A stretch of DNA of 64,000 nucleotides from the NCBI GenBank assembly GCA_947359465.1, contig OX375879.1:125586760-125650759 (forward strand), in the 5' to 3' direction. The notes beneath the pieces are model-generated. The model did no database searches. It was not told the DNA's origin and worked only from the letters and a program-made list of their open reading frames with translations. The position numbers and the translations under genes are program-made. The stretch is from Metellina segmentata (taxonomy: Eukaryota; Arthropoda; Arachnida; Araneae; Tetragnathidae). Positions 1 to 11,000 of this stretch are shown piece by piece (the stretch's first letter is position 1; every line of letters starts with the position of its first letter).

Positions 1-185
1 CAATTTGTTCGGAAAATAAGTATTCATGAGCTTGTGAAATCATTAAGAACCTCTCTCTACGAGCCATTATAATTACTTATACTTTGTTTTGTTTCAGGAA
101 AGTAATGACTATTTACCACATAAAAGTCGAAATAATTTTTAATTAAATTATTACACGAAAAAATACAAAAATTGTAATGACTCTT

Positions 186-478
186 GAAATTTGTATAAAA
201 GTTGGCTGTAACGCCCAGTGTCCTCAATTGAGGACAGCAAAATTGGATGTCATTTTTACAGAAAGCAAATGCAAGTGTGAGACATGGAAAAACATGAAAT
301 GGCGATCCATATCACGGAATTCTAAACAACCACATATACTTGGTAATTTGTGGGATTCTTTCTGGTAATACCATCTACCGTCGTGCAGAACAAACAATCT
401 TTTCCGGAAAATATAAAAATTCTACATGTTCTTTTATCCACTGTCCTCAAATGAGGACGCTGGGCGTTAATGGGTTAA
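186..478. mobile_element. Small piggyBac-type MITE (non-autonomous DNA transposon)
   Basis: Two inverted ends are visible: CGCCCAGTGTCCTCA at 212-226 and its counterpart TGAGGACGCTGGGCG at 452-466. Each is built around a short palindrome (TCCTCAATTGAGGA and TCCTCAAATGAGGA). The right end closes on TTAA at 475-478, the target duplicated by piggyBac transposases. The left outer edge has decayed, so the start is approximate. The 290-bp interior has no credible coding capacity. Family assignment is inference from the TTAA and the terminal palindrome, which resembles the architecture of the larger piggyBac at 15686-18160. Confidence 0.55.
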
Positions 479-649
479 CTCAAGATTGATCGTCCTCAAT
501 AAATGCTTTCAGATGGCCTGGAGCCAATGCTTCAATACTAAGATCTAATTTGCCGTTGTGTAACAAAATATCACCTTTGTGCTGTACTTAAAAACACCCT
601 GTCAATACATGTTTTATTCAGTTGTTTTCTTATCTACCAATTAGCCACT
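479..649. other. Short non-coding spacer
   Basis: AT-rich sequence between the MITE and the first R1 repeat. No coding, RNA or repeat signal was recognised. Confidence 0.4.
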
Positions 650-1150
650 GCGTGGCTAGCCCGTGCCCGTTGTGTTGCTTTGCTTCGTAAAGCAAATGCG
701 CAAAAAATTACTCATCTCAAAATTACGCAAAAAATTTTACTCCATCTTTAACGGTGTAGGAGATAGAAAAAAGAACTGACTTCAGTTAAAAGATTTATCG
801 TCTGGCTGGAAATTTATTCGTCCGAGCAAAATCAAAGCGGAAATGAAAAAAAAAATTATCGTCGTTCTGCGAATGAAAAAAACTTGGCATGTCTCCAAAC
901 CCTGACTGCAACGTCACACGGGTAGAAAAAGTTCTACGCGTTTGGTAAAGCGATAGAGAATAAAACTATTAAATAAATTTTAAAATATTCTCAATTGAAT
1001 TTTAAAATTCGCCGCGACCCAAAAATTGCAAATAATTTGGACTACCTGTGCGTCAAATCTCATTGCTGTAAGTGCCATAGAATCATCAGGATTTTGCGGC
1101 CCCAGACAAACAAACAAAAAAACACTTCCTTTTATAATATTAGAGATATT
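650..1150 (+). repeat. Dispersed repeat R1, copy 1
   Basis: Starts with GCGTGGCTAGCCCGTGCCC and GTTGTGTTGCTTTGCTTCG. The middle has a conserved block (TTTAACGGTGTAGGAGATAG, about 750-769). The 3' end carries GACCCAAAAATTGCAAATAA, GGACTACCTGTGCGTC and an ACAAACAAACAAAAA run before TTTTATAATAT. Related blocks recur at 7890-8293, 13610-13790 and 31555-31695. The CAGACAnACA-type tail followed by TTTTATTATA is common at the 3' ends of arthropod SINEs and RTE-like LINEs, so a non-autonomous retroposon is likely, but the class is not proven. No coding capacity. Confidence 0.6.
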
Positions 1151-1182
1151 TGTGTATATTAATATAATAAATATTATATTAT

Positions 1183-1262
1183 GCGTGGCTAGCCCGGCGT
1201 TGCCCGTGCCCGTTGTGTTGCTTTGCTTCGTAAACCAAATGCGCAAAAAATTAGCAAACTAA
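1183..1262 (+). repeat. Dispersed repeat R1, truncated second copy head-to-tail
   Basis: GCGTGGCTAGCCC recurs here with an extra GGCGTTGCCC, followed by the same CGTTGTGTTGCTTTGCTTCG and AAATGCGCAAAAAATTA blocks as at 650-710. Only the 5' head of the repeat is present, directly after the 3' end of copy 1. Confidence 0.6.
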
Positions 1263-1719
1263 AACCACCAACAACGCCGTGGCCTTGTAATTTGTTAAAT
1301 AAAAATTATATTGCCCATGACAATTTGTTTAGTGGTGTAGGGTGTGACAACTGCTTCCTAACACTGGGCAATTGTGTTTGGTTCGCATAAGTATTAAATT
1401 GTGAAGAGATTTAATACGCCAGGTGAACCGAGGTGAATGGGTAACGAAACATTTAGGAACTAAAGACAGAAGGTGGAAAAAAGATGGCAAGGTTGAAAAG
1501 GCTGAGAAAGAGTGCGAAAATAGCAAAATTGTGTGGCTTGTTTTTTGTTAGGAAGGTAATAAGGAACAACCCCCGAGGAGCTGTTTGAGTCGCTCATCTG
1601 CACACCCTAAACCCATACTTAAAATGTAAGGCCCTGTAAGCTAGTTTTTATAAAGCCCGAATATAAAAATTTTATCAACAACATTGAGAAGCCACACGAA
1701 TTTAAGATTTTGGAGCGCT
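1263..1719. other. Non-coding stretch
   Basis: No gene or repeat recognised. Reading frames here are short, low in complexity and match nothing known. Confidence 0.4.
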
Positions 1720-3580
1720 TATTAAGTTTTGAACCATGCCAAGTTTTTGTTACCTTCCGTGTCCATGACATACCCAGGTGGAGTTGTACAGGTGTGAAGT
1801 TGGGTTTATGGTTGGACAGTTTGGTGGATGGAATAAGTCTGGAACAGTATTGATGGTGTGTTTGAACCGAACCTAAATTTACCACCCGACATGACACGGG
1901 TGGGTTAGTACAGATTTAAATACATTAAAAAGAAATATTTGTGAAATTTAAAAAAGATTATTAGAAAATTTAATAACAGTAGTTTCCAAAAGACATTATT
2001 AACAACAAAAGACTACACTGAAACTTTAAAGATTATTAGAACACAACCAATATAAATATAAAAAATTTAGAAAATGGATACAAAATAAATAATGCTGAAA
2101 TTGTAAAAGGATTAATAGAAAGCAAAATAAACTGTGAAATTATATAAATAGTTTAAAAATAAATATAGCTGAAATTAAAAATATATATTTACAAAATAAA
2201 TGAATTTCTATTAAAAAAAATAATAAATTTTGTAGGTGGCAATAAGCCTGAAAGCTGTTGGCTATGTAGATTTGAGGTTTGGTGTTGGCAATAAGCTTTG
2301 AAGAGATTATTGTGAACAAAGTTGTTGGCTGTAGATTAGAGGGCTAGCTACGATTAATAGAACACAATTAATAAAAATAATGATAATGGTAAAAAATAGA
2401 AATATTGCTGAAATGAAAAAAGGATTAATATAATGCAAAACAAACTGTGAAAAGATAAAAATAGTTTACCAAAACATATTTTTGTTGGTGGCAATAAGCC
2501 TGAAGGATGTTGGCTTTGTAGATTTGAGGTATGGTGTTGGTAAAAAGCCTTGAACAGTATTGATGGTGTGTTTGAACAGAACCAAAATTGACCACCAGAC
2601 ATGACACAGGTGGGTTTGGAATGATTTAAGTAGATTAAAAATAAATATTGAATTGACTTTGGATGGTGGCAAATTTACCAACCAACATGACACTGGTGGT
2701 TTTCCTGAGATTTGACGTTGTCTTTATGGATGGGCAGTTTGTTGGTGGCAATAAGCCTTTAAGACATTGTTTTAGAAGTTTGGTGGTAATGTTGATGGTG
2801 GTTTGAAACAGATATTGGATTTAGAACCCGACTTTACACTGGTAGTTTGGAGAGGTTTGACAGTAGCAATAACATTGCATGTAAAATGCTGATAGTGGTT
2901 TGAAACACATTGAATGTAGTGTTGTTTTTTTGTTTCGATGATGGCAAATTTACCACCCAACAGACACTGGTGGGTTTTGCACAGATTTGACGTTGGCTTT
3001 ATGCATGGACAGATTGGTGGTGTCAATAAGCCTTGGACAATATTTTTGATGTGTTTGAAGATAAGCAAAATTTACCACCCTACATAACACTGGCGGCTTT
3101 GTACAGATTTGAAGTTTGGTGATGTGAATAAGCATCGATTGTGTGTTTGAACTCAACCAAAATGTAAAAAATGAGGCCCTTTTTTGACACAACATGACAC
3201 GGGCATGTAACCACCTGCAACCGACATGACACGGGTAGGCTTGAACACATTTGATGTTGGCTTTATGGAAGGGCAGTTTGTTGGTAGCAATAAGGCTTGA
3301 AGGTGTTGCCTTTGAAGTTTGGTGGAAATCTTGATGGTTTATTGCAACAGCTATTGGATTTAGAACCCGACATAAGACGGGTGGATTGGAGAGGTTTGAC
3401 AGTAGCAATGACATTGCATGTAAAATGCTGATAGTGGTTTGAAACACATTGAATGTAGTGTTGTTTTTTTGTTTCGATGATGGCATATTTACCACCCAAC
3501 AGACAGCGGTGGCTTTGCACAGATTTGACAGTGGCTTTATGGATGTACAGATTGGTGGTGGCAATAAACCTTGAACAGTA
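1720..3580. repeat. Decayed minisatellite array with 539-bp higher-order unit
   Basis: Variants of three short modules recur throughout: ACCACCCGACATGACACGGG, GGTGGCAATAAGCCTT and TTTGAAACAGTATTGATGGTG (as shorter variants). They interleave at roughly 120-280 bp spacings and are interrupted by AT-rich sequence at about 1910-2220. The right part has a clear longer unit: 2824-3040 matches 3363-3580 with a constant offset of 539 bp and only scattered differences. Minus-strand reading frames here are by-products of the repeats and not genes. The array stops exactly where the Gmr1-like gag begins at 3581. Confidence 0.8.
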
Positions 3581-4606
3581 TTGTTAGATCAGATTGTTAT
3601 CACAGATCAGATTAAACGCCGTGTTAATGCAGAGATGAAAGAACATTTCATTGACGAATGGACACAAATCAAATGTCTAGATGTTCTGGCTGAGAATTTG
3701 GATGGATATGACAGCGTCCGAATGCTGATCAAGAAGAAAGCTTTCGATTCAAAGGAAAAACCATTTTCTAATTGGAGAAATAAATTTTACTCAGAGCCGA
3801 AAATTCATAAGGAAATGAAGCAGGAGAAAATTGAAGTTGAAAAGACGATGATAAGTACTGAAGCATTTGAAAAACGAAGAAAACTCCGTTGCTATATGTG
3901 CAACTCAACAGAACACTTAAGACCTTGTTTTCCGTTGCCGAAAAGAAAAGAAGAAAGTTCCGCCCCTGTAAATCGTCTGATTGGTAAGGAAGAAGATATC
4001 TTCTTATCACCTTACACCTACATTGGGGAAGTGAACGGTTTCCAGATTCTCCGTGATACTGGGACTAGTATTGACGTAGTGTGCTGAAACCGTATAAATC
4101 CCGAGATGCTCACTGGCGGAAATATCTGGGTGCAACAACCTTTAGATGATGATCCTGTTTGCCTACCACTGGCAGAAGTAGAGTTGAAGGGAGAATTCGG
4201 ACATGTGATTACGAAAGCAGCAGTTGTGTGGAGTCAAGTGGACAAAGGGAGATACTTGCTCGGAAACCGAACTGCGGCGCTCCTGGAGAAGATGAAGGAA
4301 GGTCCAGTTCCTCATCAAATCAACGCTATACAGACTAGATCTCAAAAACGTCTAGTGGAGGGAGAAAATGACGCACACGAAAAAGTTGTTGATAACAAAT
4401 CCTTGTCGGAAGAAATTCTGATTGAAGAAGATTATTTATTTTATTTTCCTCCCAGCGAAGAATTTGAAGGGTTGTCTCTCTTAAAGATGGATTCTAAAAA
4501 CTTTGCATCTCAGCAAAAGGAATGTAAAGATTTGAAACAAATAATGGAGAAACTACAAAAGAAAAGCCCTGAAGAGAAAGGAGAATTTGAAATCTTAATC
4601 AAATGA
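3581..4606 (+). pseudogene. gag C-terminus and aspartic protease of Gmr1-like copy 1
   Basis: The fragment opens in the distal part of a SCAN-like capsid domain (ITDQIKRRVNAEMK, matching ISDQIKRRVPVEMK in copy 2). A degenerate nucleic-acid-binding knuckle follows (CYMCNSTEHLRPC). The retropepsin-type active site is changed to RDTGTSIDVV, with the catalytic Asp-Thr-Gly kept. A stop at 4085-4087 and a break before 4106 interrupt the frame. The second half (4106-4606) continues with the protease flap and C-terminal region (WSQVDKGRYLLGN). In a live element this polyprotein would form the particle core and process itself. Confidence 0.75.
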
Positions 4607-4655
4607 ACTTCTCTTCAAAAAGAAGATTGATAAGTTAGGAGTGAATTGATCGTTA

Positions 4656-5720
4656 TTGATGATTCCTAAGATATATCGAAATGACTTAAAGGCTTTGTGT
4701 CACAAGGGAACTTCTGGTCATCTAGTTGTGACGAAAACTAAAGACGTTCTATCGAGATATTTCTTCTGGCCTCAGTGCTATAAAGAAATAGAAGAATACG
4801 TCCGAGCTCGTGATAAATTATCAACTGGCTGGAAAACCAAGCGATAAAAAGAAAGCCCCCATGAAGTTAGTTCCTGTGATACAAGAAGTTTTCTCGAAGA
4901 TTAAGATAGACGCATGTGGTCTTTTTCCAGTTACTCCAAGTGGTAGACGTTATATAATTACTGCCGTGTGTCTAGCATCTAAATATCCTGATGCCGTTCC
5001 TGTCGAAGACAACTTCAACATCTGTGGTGGACGCATTGATGCAGATTTTCAGTAGGATGGGGTTTCCAAAAGTTCTTCAGTTAGATCAAGGAAGTTCTTT
5101 TACGAGTGAACTTACTACAAGATTCCTTGAGAAATTTGACGTAAAAGTAGTTCGTAGTTCAATTCATCATCCACAAAGTAATCCTGTGGGAAAATTTCAC
5201 AGTACAGTTAAAAGGATTATATGCTTTGAAGCCGGTTCAGTCTAGGAGAAATCAATTTATCCTGCTGGTTTTGCTTTGAGAACGGTTCATTCATGTTGAA
5301 CTTGTTCATGGAAAGAATTTAAGAACGCCTTTAACACTGTTATACGAGAAGTGGATGGACCAAGAAGACGAGGGAGAACCTGTAACCGAGTATGTTTTCT
5401 CTTTCATAAATCGAATGAAGCGGTGTCAAGAGCTTGCCACAATAAACATGTAAGAATCACAACAAAAGAGTAAAACTTGGTCTGATAAGTGAGCAGTTAA
5501 AAGAGAATTTCACGAAGGAGACCTGGTTCTGATTTTTTCTACCTTTAAGGCAAATAAGTTAAGCCCTCACTGGACAGGTCCTGGTAAAGTTCTGCGACAA
5601 CTGTCTGAGACCAATAATGTGGTAGAAATGCCTGATGAGAAATCCACATCTAAAGTATACCACGTCAATATGTTGAAACCATACTATCGGAGACCAGAAG
5701 AAATTAACTGTCTTTTGAAT
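4656..5720 (+). pseudogene. Integrase of Gmr1-like copy 1 (inactivated)
   Basis: The N-terminal zinc-binding region is recognisable (SGHLVVTKTKDVLSRYFFWP), but the two C-terminal cysteines of the HHCC motif are gone (EEYVRARDK). The core keeps the first two catalytic aspartates (KIDACGLFPV, QLDQGSSFTS). The catalytic glutamate position reads NPVGKFHS, so Glu is replaced by Gly. Breaks occur near 4840, 5055 and 5245. After about 5400 the GPY/F-type C-terminal domain follows (HWTGPGKVLRQLSE, VYHVNMLKPYYRR). The domain lies upstream of reverse transcriptase. Confidence 0.8.
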
Positions 5721-7231
5721 GAAACTAATGAAAAATGTGGAAGTCGAGATGGAAATTCCTTGTGGACTCAAATATAAACATCCTAGACAAATGAGATGTT
5801 TCAAGAAAAATCTTCTAGGAAATAAGTTGGAGGAAGATCAACTCATTCAATTGAAGCAACTCGTGTGTAAATACGAGAAATGTTTTTCTAATGTTCCTGG
5901 AAAGACCGATATTGTTACTCACGATATCGAACTAATAAGTGATCAGCCACTTCTTTCGAAACCATATCGAAATTCGGCAAGACAGAACTATATCCTGAAG
6001 TCCGAATTTCAGAAGATGTTGGCATTGAAAATTATAGAAGTTGGTTTTTCGGATTACACTTCTCCAATTATCTTAGTTGAGGCGCCTGGAAAAGATCCGA
6101 GACCTTGTATCGACTATATAGAAACCTAAATAAAATAACTAAAACCAAGTACTTTCCTCTTTCAAATATAGATGAACGAATTGAGACGGTATCAAATGCA
6201 AAATTTATAACTATTTTAGATCTCTCAAAAGGGTATTGGCAAATTCTGCTGATTGAAACTGCCCAAAGACTCGCAGCATTTGTCACGAACTTTGGCACCT
6301 ATCGTCCTTTGAGAATGCCGTTCGGAATGAAAAATGCCCCATACGAATTTAACAAAATGGTTTTGCAACTTTTGGAAGGGTGCGGGGAGTTTGCTGTGCC
6401 GTATCTTGATGACATTGTGATCTTCTCTCATTCTTTTCAAGACCATCTGAAACATGTAGATGCGATCCTTCGAAGAATACAAAAAGCTGGTTTGACCATT
6501 AAACCTTGAAAGTGCAAGTTTGCACAAGGTCAAGTTCAGTATCTTGGACATATCGTTGGTGAAGGTTGTAGAAAACCGTTGGACATAAAAATTGAGAAGC
6601 CATTAAAACCTTTTCTCCGCCTAGAACTAAAACTGATGTGAGAGCCTTTTTAGGACTAGCGGGTTATTACAGCGGTTATATCCCTATGTTTTCTTCGATT
6701 GCATCTTCTTGGACAGACACTTTGAAGGGTAATATTCTAAAAGGAACTTTAAGCTGGACCAAGGAATGTGATGACGCTTTTGTCACCCTTTAGAAAGCTT
6801 TTTCTAACTTTCTTATCCTGTATGCACCCGACTATAATCATCCATTCATCTTACAAACTGATGCGTCTGACTTTAGCATGGGAGCTGTTTTATCTCAGCA
6901 TTCTGAAGATGGTTCCGAACATCCTATTGTTTACTTCAGCAAGAAATTTTCCAACGTGGAGAAAAGGTACAGTGTGAGTGAGAAATAATGTGCTGCAATT
7001 ATCTTTGCTGTTAAAAAACTCAAATGTTACCTTGACGGTAAATCATTTACAGTCGTGACTGATCATAATCCACTGTTTTGGCTGAATAGCAATGCATGCA
7101 CGAATGCTCGTTCCATGTGTTGGTCTTTGGCCTTACAATCTTATGACTTTGAGGTTAAACATAGAAGTAGTTCTCTGCACAAAAATGCAGACGGATTAAG
7201 CCGGATCCCCTCTCTTTACGATCTTGAATGA
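5719..7231 (+). pseudogene. Reverse transcriptase and RNase H of Gmr1-like copy 1
   Basis: The reverse transcriptase fingers and palm are clear: PIILVEAPGKDPRPCIDY, ILDLSKGYWQI, LRMPFGMKNAPYEF and the active-site YLDD in VPYLDDIVIFSH. Small frameshifts fall near 6129 and an in-frame stop near 6509. After a damaged connection region (6540-6750) the RNase H domain reads with its acidic motifs (QTDASDFSMG, VVTDHNPLFWL) and the terminal NADGLSRIP, ending at 7231. One stop lies inside RNase H near 6986. The family is Ty3/gypsy by sequence. Confidence 0.85.
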
Positions 7232-7485
7232 ACTTGTAAATATAGTAGTTCTTAATATTTAATCATTTATGTTTAGTTTTACAACTTAAGTCATTATTCA
7301 TTATATTTGTATCTTACTTTCGTTTTTAAATGTTTATTAATATTCGTGTAGGTTTGGTACTGATCCAATCTCGTAAATGTGGAACCATTGTTAGTCTAGG
7401 AACTAGCGTCATGTTTTTTTCATATTTAAACATTTTTAACTTTTGACTTTCTTTGGTTGGAGGTTTCCAGAGGGGAGGAATCTCC

Positions 7486-7844
7486 TGTAACGTCAAACCT
7501 ACGTCATCATGAGCGGCCAGAAACATTTGCGAAAGCAGAGAAAGAACAACGAGTGCGGTTGGTGCGGATGGGACCGCTGATGACGTTGTATTCATCTAAA
7601 TTTAAAATATCTTTATTTTAATTTAATATCATGTTTGTCCGTATAAATGGTGTACGTTCCTGTATTGTGTGTTTGTGTCGTTCAAGCCAATAAAGACTTG
7701 ACGGTCTAATCCAGCTACCTTATTCCGTCTATGAAACACTTTACAATGCTGATACTTTGTAAAATGTATGTATCGTTTTCTAAATAATACAAATGTGATT
7801 TGCTTAGCTGTTGGTTGTTTTCTCCTCATGTACGATTTCGTACA
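7486..7844 (+). repeat. Putative 3' LTR of Gmr1-like copy 1
   Basis: A purine-rich tract (AGAGGGGAGGAA, about 7469-7480), placed where a polypurine primer should be, precedes TGTAACGTCAAACC. The segment ends at CGTACA (7844), giving TG...CA borders, and contains AATAAAG near 7690, which could be the polyadenylation signal. There is no partner LTR to compare, so borders are tentative. Confidence 0.4.
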
Positions 7845-7889
7845 ATTCTGATGCTACCGTTTTTGGGGGACGACACCATGAACAAATGT

Positions 7890-8293
7890 GAAAATTTTCG
7901 CAGGTTTTAAAACCGTTGAAATTTTTACTCTATTTTTAACGATGTATGAGAGAGAAAAAGGACTACATAACTCCTGTTAAAACTCTTTATTTGTTTTGGT
8001 CGTCAGCTGAAAAATCGTTCCCCGCTAAATGAAACGGAAACACGGAAAAAATAAATTTAGAATCTGCCATCTCTTTATGGTGTTGCCATTCTAAGGAAAA
8101 CAATAATAATTATATTCCATTCAATTCATTAAAATATGTTCTAGATTAAATTGTAAAATTCGGCACGACCCAAAAATCGCAAAAAAATTCGGACTACCTG
8201 TGTGTCAGAGCTCATTCTTGTAAGTGCCATAGATTTGTCAGAGAACTGGATAGAGAAACACAGACATACACACAAACGTTTTCTTTTATTATA
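7890..8293 (+). repeat. Dispersed repeat R1, copy 3
   Basis: Shares with copy 1 the TTTAACGATGTATGAGAGAG block, the GACCCAAAAATCGCAAAAAA block, GGACTACCTGTGTGTCAGAG, TGTAAGTGCCATAGA and the terminal CAGACATACACACAAACG before TTTTATTATAGA. The GTTGCCCGTG head is absent, so it is 5'-truncated. Confidence 0.6.
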
Positions 8294-8350
8294 GACAAAT
8301 TTTTATACATAATTAAGAGTTTTATTATTGTAAATTAAAATTTTTGTGTA

Positions 8351-8412
8351 CTAAATTAAAAACACATACGTACTAAATTAAAAACACATACGTACTAAAT
8401 TAAAAACACATA
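8351..8412. repeat. 22-bp tandem repeat, about 2.8 copies
   Basis: Unit CTAAATTAAAAACACATACG plus TA at 8351-8372, repeated at 8373-8394 and partly at 8395-8412 with essentially no changes. Confidence 0.85.
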
Positions 8413-9395
8413 ATTTACATACTTATGAAACATGTTATGAATTTGTAAAATCTAATTATGAAAACTTAAACAGCAAGCAATCAAAAAATAAACCATAGAA
8501 CAATATAAATTCTAAATCATTTTCTCTGAGAAGAGAAAAAAAATTGGGAAGAATTTTTTAAATGAACTAATTTAATTATACAATTTTTAAAATGATGTGC
8601 ACATCTATTTCTCGAAAAGGAATAAAATATTTTCTAAGCACATTTTTTATTGTAATTATTCATAAAAATTAGAATTACGAATTATATTACAATGAAAATG
8701 ATATTGAATTAAACTAATCATGAATAAGTTATAAATTTATGTTGATAATAAATAGGATAAAATATATAAATTACATAGATATTCACACTTGAACTTGAAA
8801 CTTGATTTGTTTTTGTTTACTTTATTCGATGCATTCAAATTGCCACGACAGGAATAAATGGACAAGGAAGAGTTTTCACAAACACAAAATGTCCTGCTAA
8901 ATCCTGCAACTGTTCAACTTGCTCGAAATCCTTTCTACTGCAACTCAGAATTTTCTTCCTTAAACCTATGTTTTGCATGGACTGATTTTATGCATTTCTA
9001 AACAGTGGCGCAGCTGTGGTTGTAAATCGACGACTGTGGTTGTAAATCGATCCTAGCACAATTCTTTCTTGTGCGTCGATATTTTTTTGTTATTGAGTAT
9101 ATTTATTGAAATTGTCCTTTTGAATTGTTTAGAATGATGTGTGTAAAGATAAAACATCTCTTCTTTTTATTTTTTATTTTTTACTTATTAAAATAGAATA
9201 CGTCTTACCTTTCGAAACCCCTGGGTACCACGCTTAATTTTTGAGTGTTACAAAAAAGGAATCACGAAATATTTAATAAGTTGAAAACTATAAGTGAAAC
9301 ACAACTGAACGATATCGCGTTCAATAGAGCATTAAACAAAGATATATAATAAATATATATAAAGAATATATAAGATATAATAAATACTTATTGAT
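8413..9395. other. AT-rich non-coding region
   Basis: About 1 kb without recognisable genes. A short direct repeat (GACTGTGGTTGTAAATCGA-like, near 9010-9050) is the only local structure seen. Confidence 0.4.
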
Positions 9396-9401
9396 CTTGC
9401 G

Positions 9402-11000
9402 ATGACGTCATCGGCGGATGCTTCAATGCCAAATGAATTTATTTCTCCGAATTGTATCATTGGTACTGATTGCATCAAACAAGGTAATCCCAGTGCAAAG
9501 TTGAGTTGCGCACTGCCGTCTAGCTTTAGCCTCCTTTGTGTTAACTCGACGTTTGACGTGTCATTTGTTTCGTCTCTTTATGAATAATAATAGCAATATA
9601 ACCTACATATTTAGTACTTAGCGGACTTGAAAGACATTTCAAAATGTCCACATATATGCAGAATAAACACCAGAAGAATTATAGAAAACGTCAACAGCAG
9701 GAAGAAAGATCGAGAGATGGGACATCCGATGCGCCACTGAGGACGTCGCACCTTCAAGGTGAACGATACGAGTAACTCCACCGCTCAGTTCGATGACATA
9801 AGCGTTTTATTATCAAATGATGGAGCCTTCAACGAACAATAAGACTCCACCTAACAACCAAGCATTTAACACGTAGCTTACAGCATTCCGTCTAACTCAA
9901 TTTCCATGAATATTGCGGTCAAGATTTTTGATGTAACACTAAACGAGCTCGTTGATTGTGGATCTCAAAAGCTACATTACTCAACACCATAGTACTCACC
10001 AGTTAATTGGCTCAACAGCCGTGGAACCATCTCAAGTAGTTTTTACTGCTATGGATAATACAAATATAGAATTGGTTATTTGGATGTGAAACATACCGAT
10101 TGTGAAGACGATACATTTCACACTACAATTCATGCAATGCCAAATGAATTTATTTCTCCGAATTATATCATTGGTACTGATTGCATTAAGCAAGGTAATT
10201 TTTACATTGGGAAAATGGAGTAAGTCTGATTGAAGATGGACAGAACATTTTAGTGAACATTAGGAATACTCTAGATTATGAAACGGACATTGTTGATCTT
10301 TCGCATCTGTCGAACAAAACGCAACGTGTATTGAAATTCAGCAGATAATTAGGAACTACAAACCACCCCAGAGTAAAACAACTAAGTTGGAAATGTCTAT
10401 TGTGCTATCGGACGACAAACATGTCTGTCAACGTCCACGTAGGTTTCCGCTATCAGAACAACAGATTGTTCGTAAGTAAGTCGAAGAATGGCTAGAAGAC
10501 GGAATAGTTCAACCCAGTAGTTCAGAGTATGCCACACCGGTTGTTTTGTGTAAGAAAAAATCAAGACAGCATAGTTTATGCGTTGATTTTCGTGCTTTAC
10601 ACAAAAAAATAATACGCGAGACACCCATTACCTTTAATCCATCGTCTATAACACGCTCAGGTGTATACCACACCAGACCTCAAAAAGGAATTGTTTCATG
10701 TACCTATCGCAGACTTTGAATAAGTACATCGCCCTGGTAAGCGTATGTCCCATGTAGACGCTCTCAGCATAAATCCTATCATGTTTATACTAGACGGTAT
10801 AGCACACAAAATAATATCATCACAATCTAATGAATTCATTGCAGGCATCAAAACTGCTCTTGAAACGACGGCAGTACCGAATTATTTACTCAAAAATGAT
10901 GTTTTGTCGAGATTACATAACGATCAGAAACTTCTGGTAGTCCTTTATTCAACGCAAATTGAACTACACTGGTGTCCAAAATTATCTTTATATGCATAGA
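9402..11000 (+). pseudogene. Heavily decayed Ty3/gypsy remnant (protease, reverse transcriptase, RNase H tail)
   Basis: A protease-like end (MPNEFISPNYIIGTDCIKQG) appears at about 10140-10200. Reverse transcriptase fingers follow at about 10395-10615 (LSEQQIVRK, VEEWLEDGIVQPSSSEYATP, LCVDFRALHKK) with several stops. The palm with its catalytic aspartates is missing: the sequence jumps to a MSHVDALSINP motif at 10746, which resembles the RNase H C-terminal end, and to short integrase-like sequence. Upstream, a second copy of the protease segment lies at 9402-9500. No LTR was recognised. Confidence 0.6.

Larger units (their letters stand above)
3581..7844 (+). mobile_element. Gmr1-like Ty3/gypsy retrotransposon, copy 1 (5'-truncated, dead)
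   Basis: Domains read in order: C-terminal capsid and zinc knuckle, protease, integrase, reverse transcriptase, RNase H, then a likely 3' LTR. Integrase lies upstream of reverse transcriptase, the reverse of ordinary Ty3/gypsy elements. This Copia-like order is the hallmark of the Gmr1-like group. The element begins inside the capsid domain, so the 5' LTR, leader and most of gag are missing. Many stops and frameshifts make it an old copy. It is a diverged relative of the better copy at 44055-56927, with the same domain order and similar motifs throughout. Confidence 0.85.

Noticed and set aside
1619..3564. Several minus-strand frames of 60-200 codons
   Set aside because: They run through the minisatellite array and repeat the same peptide with frame changes; no family resemblance.
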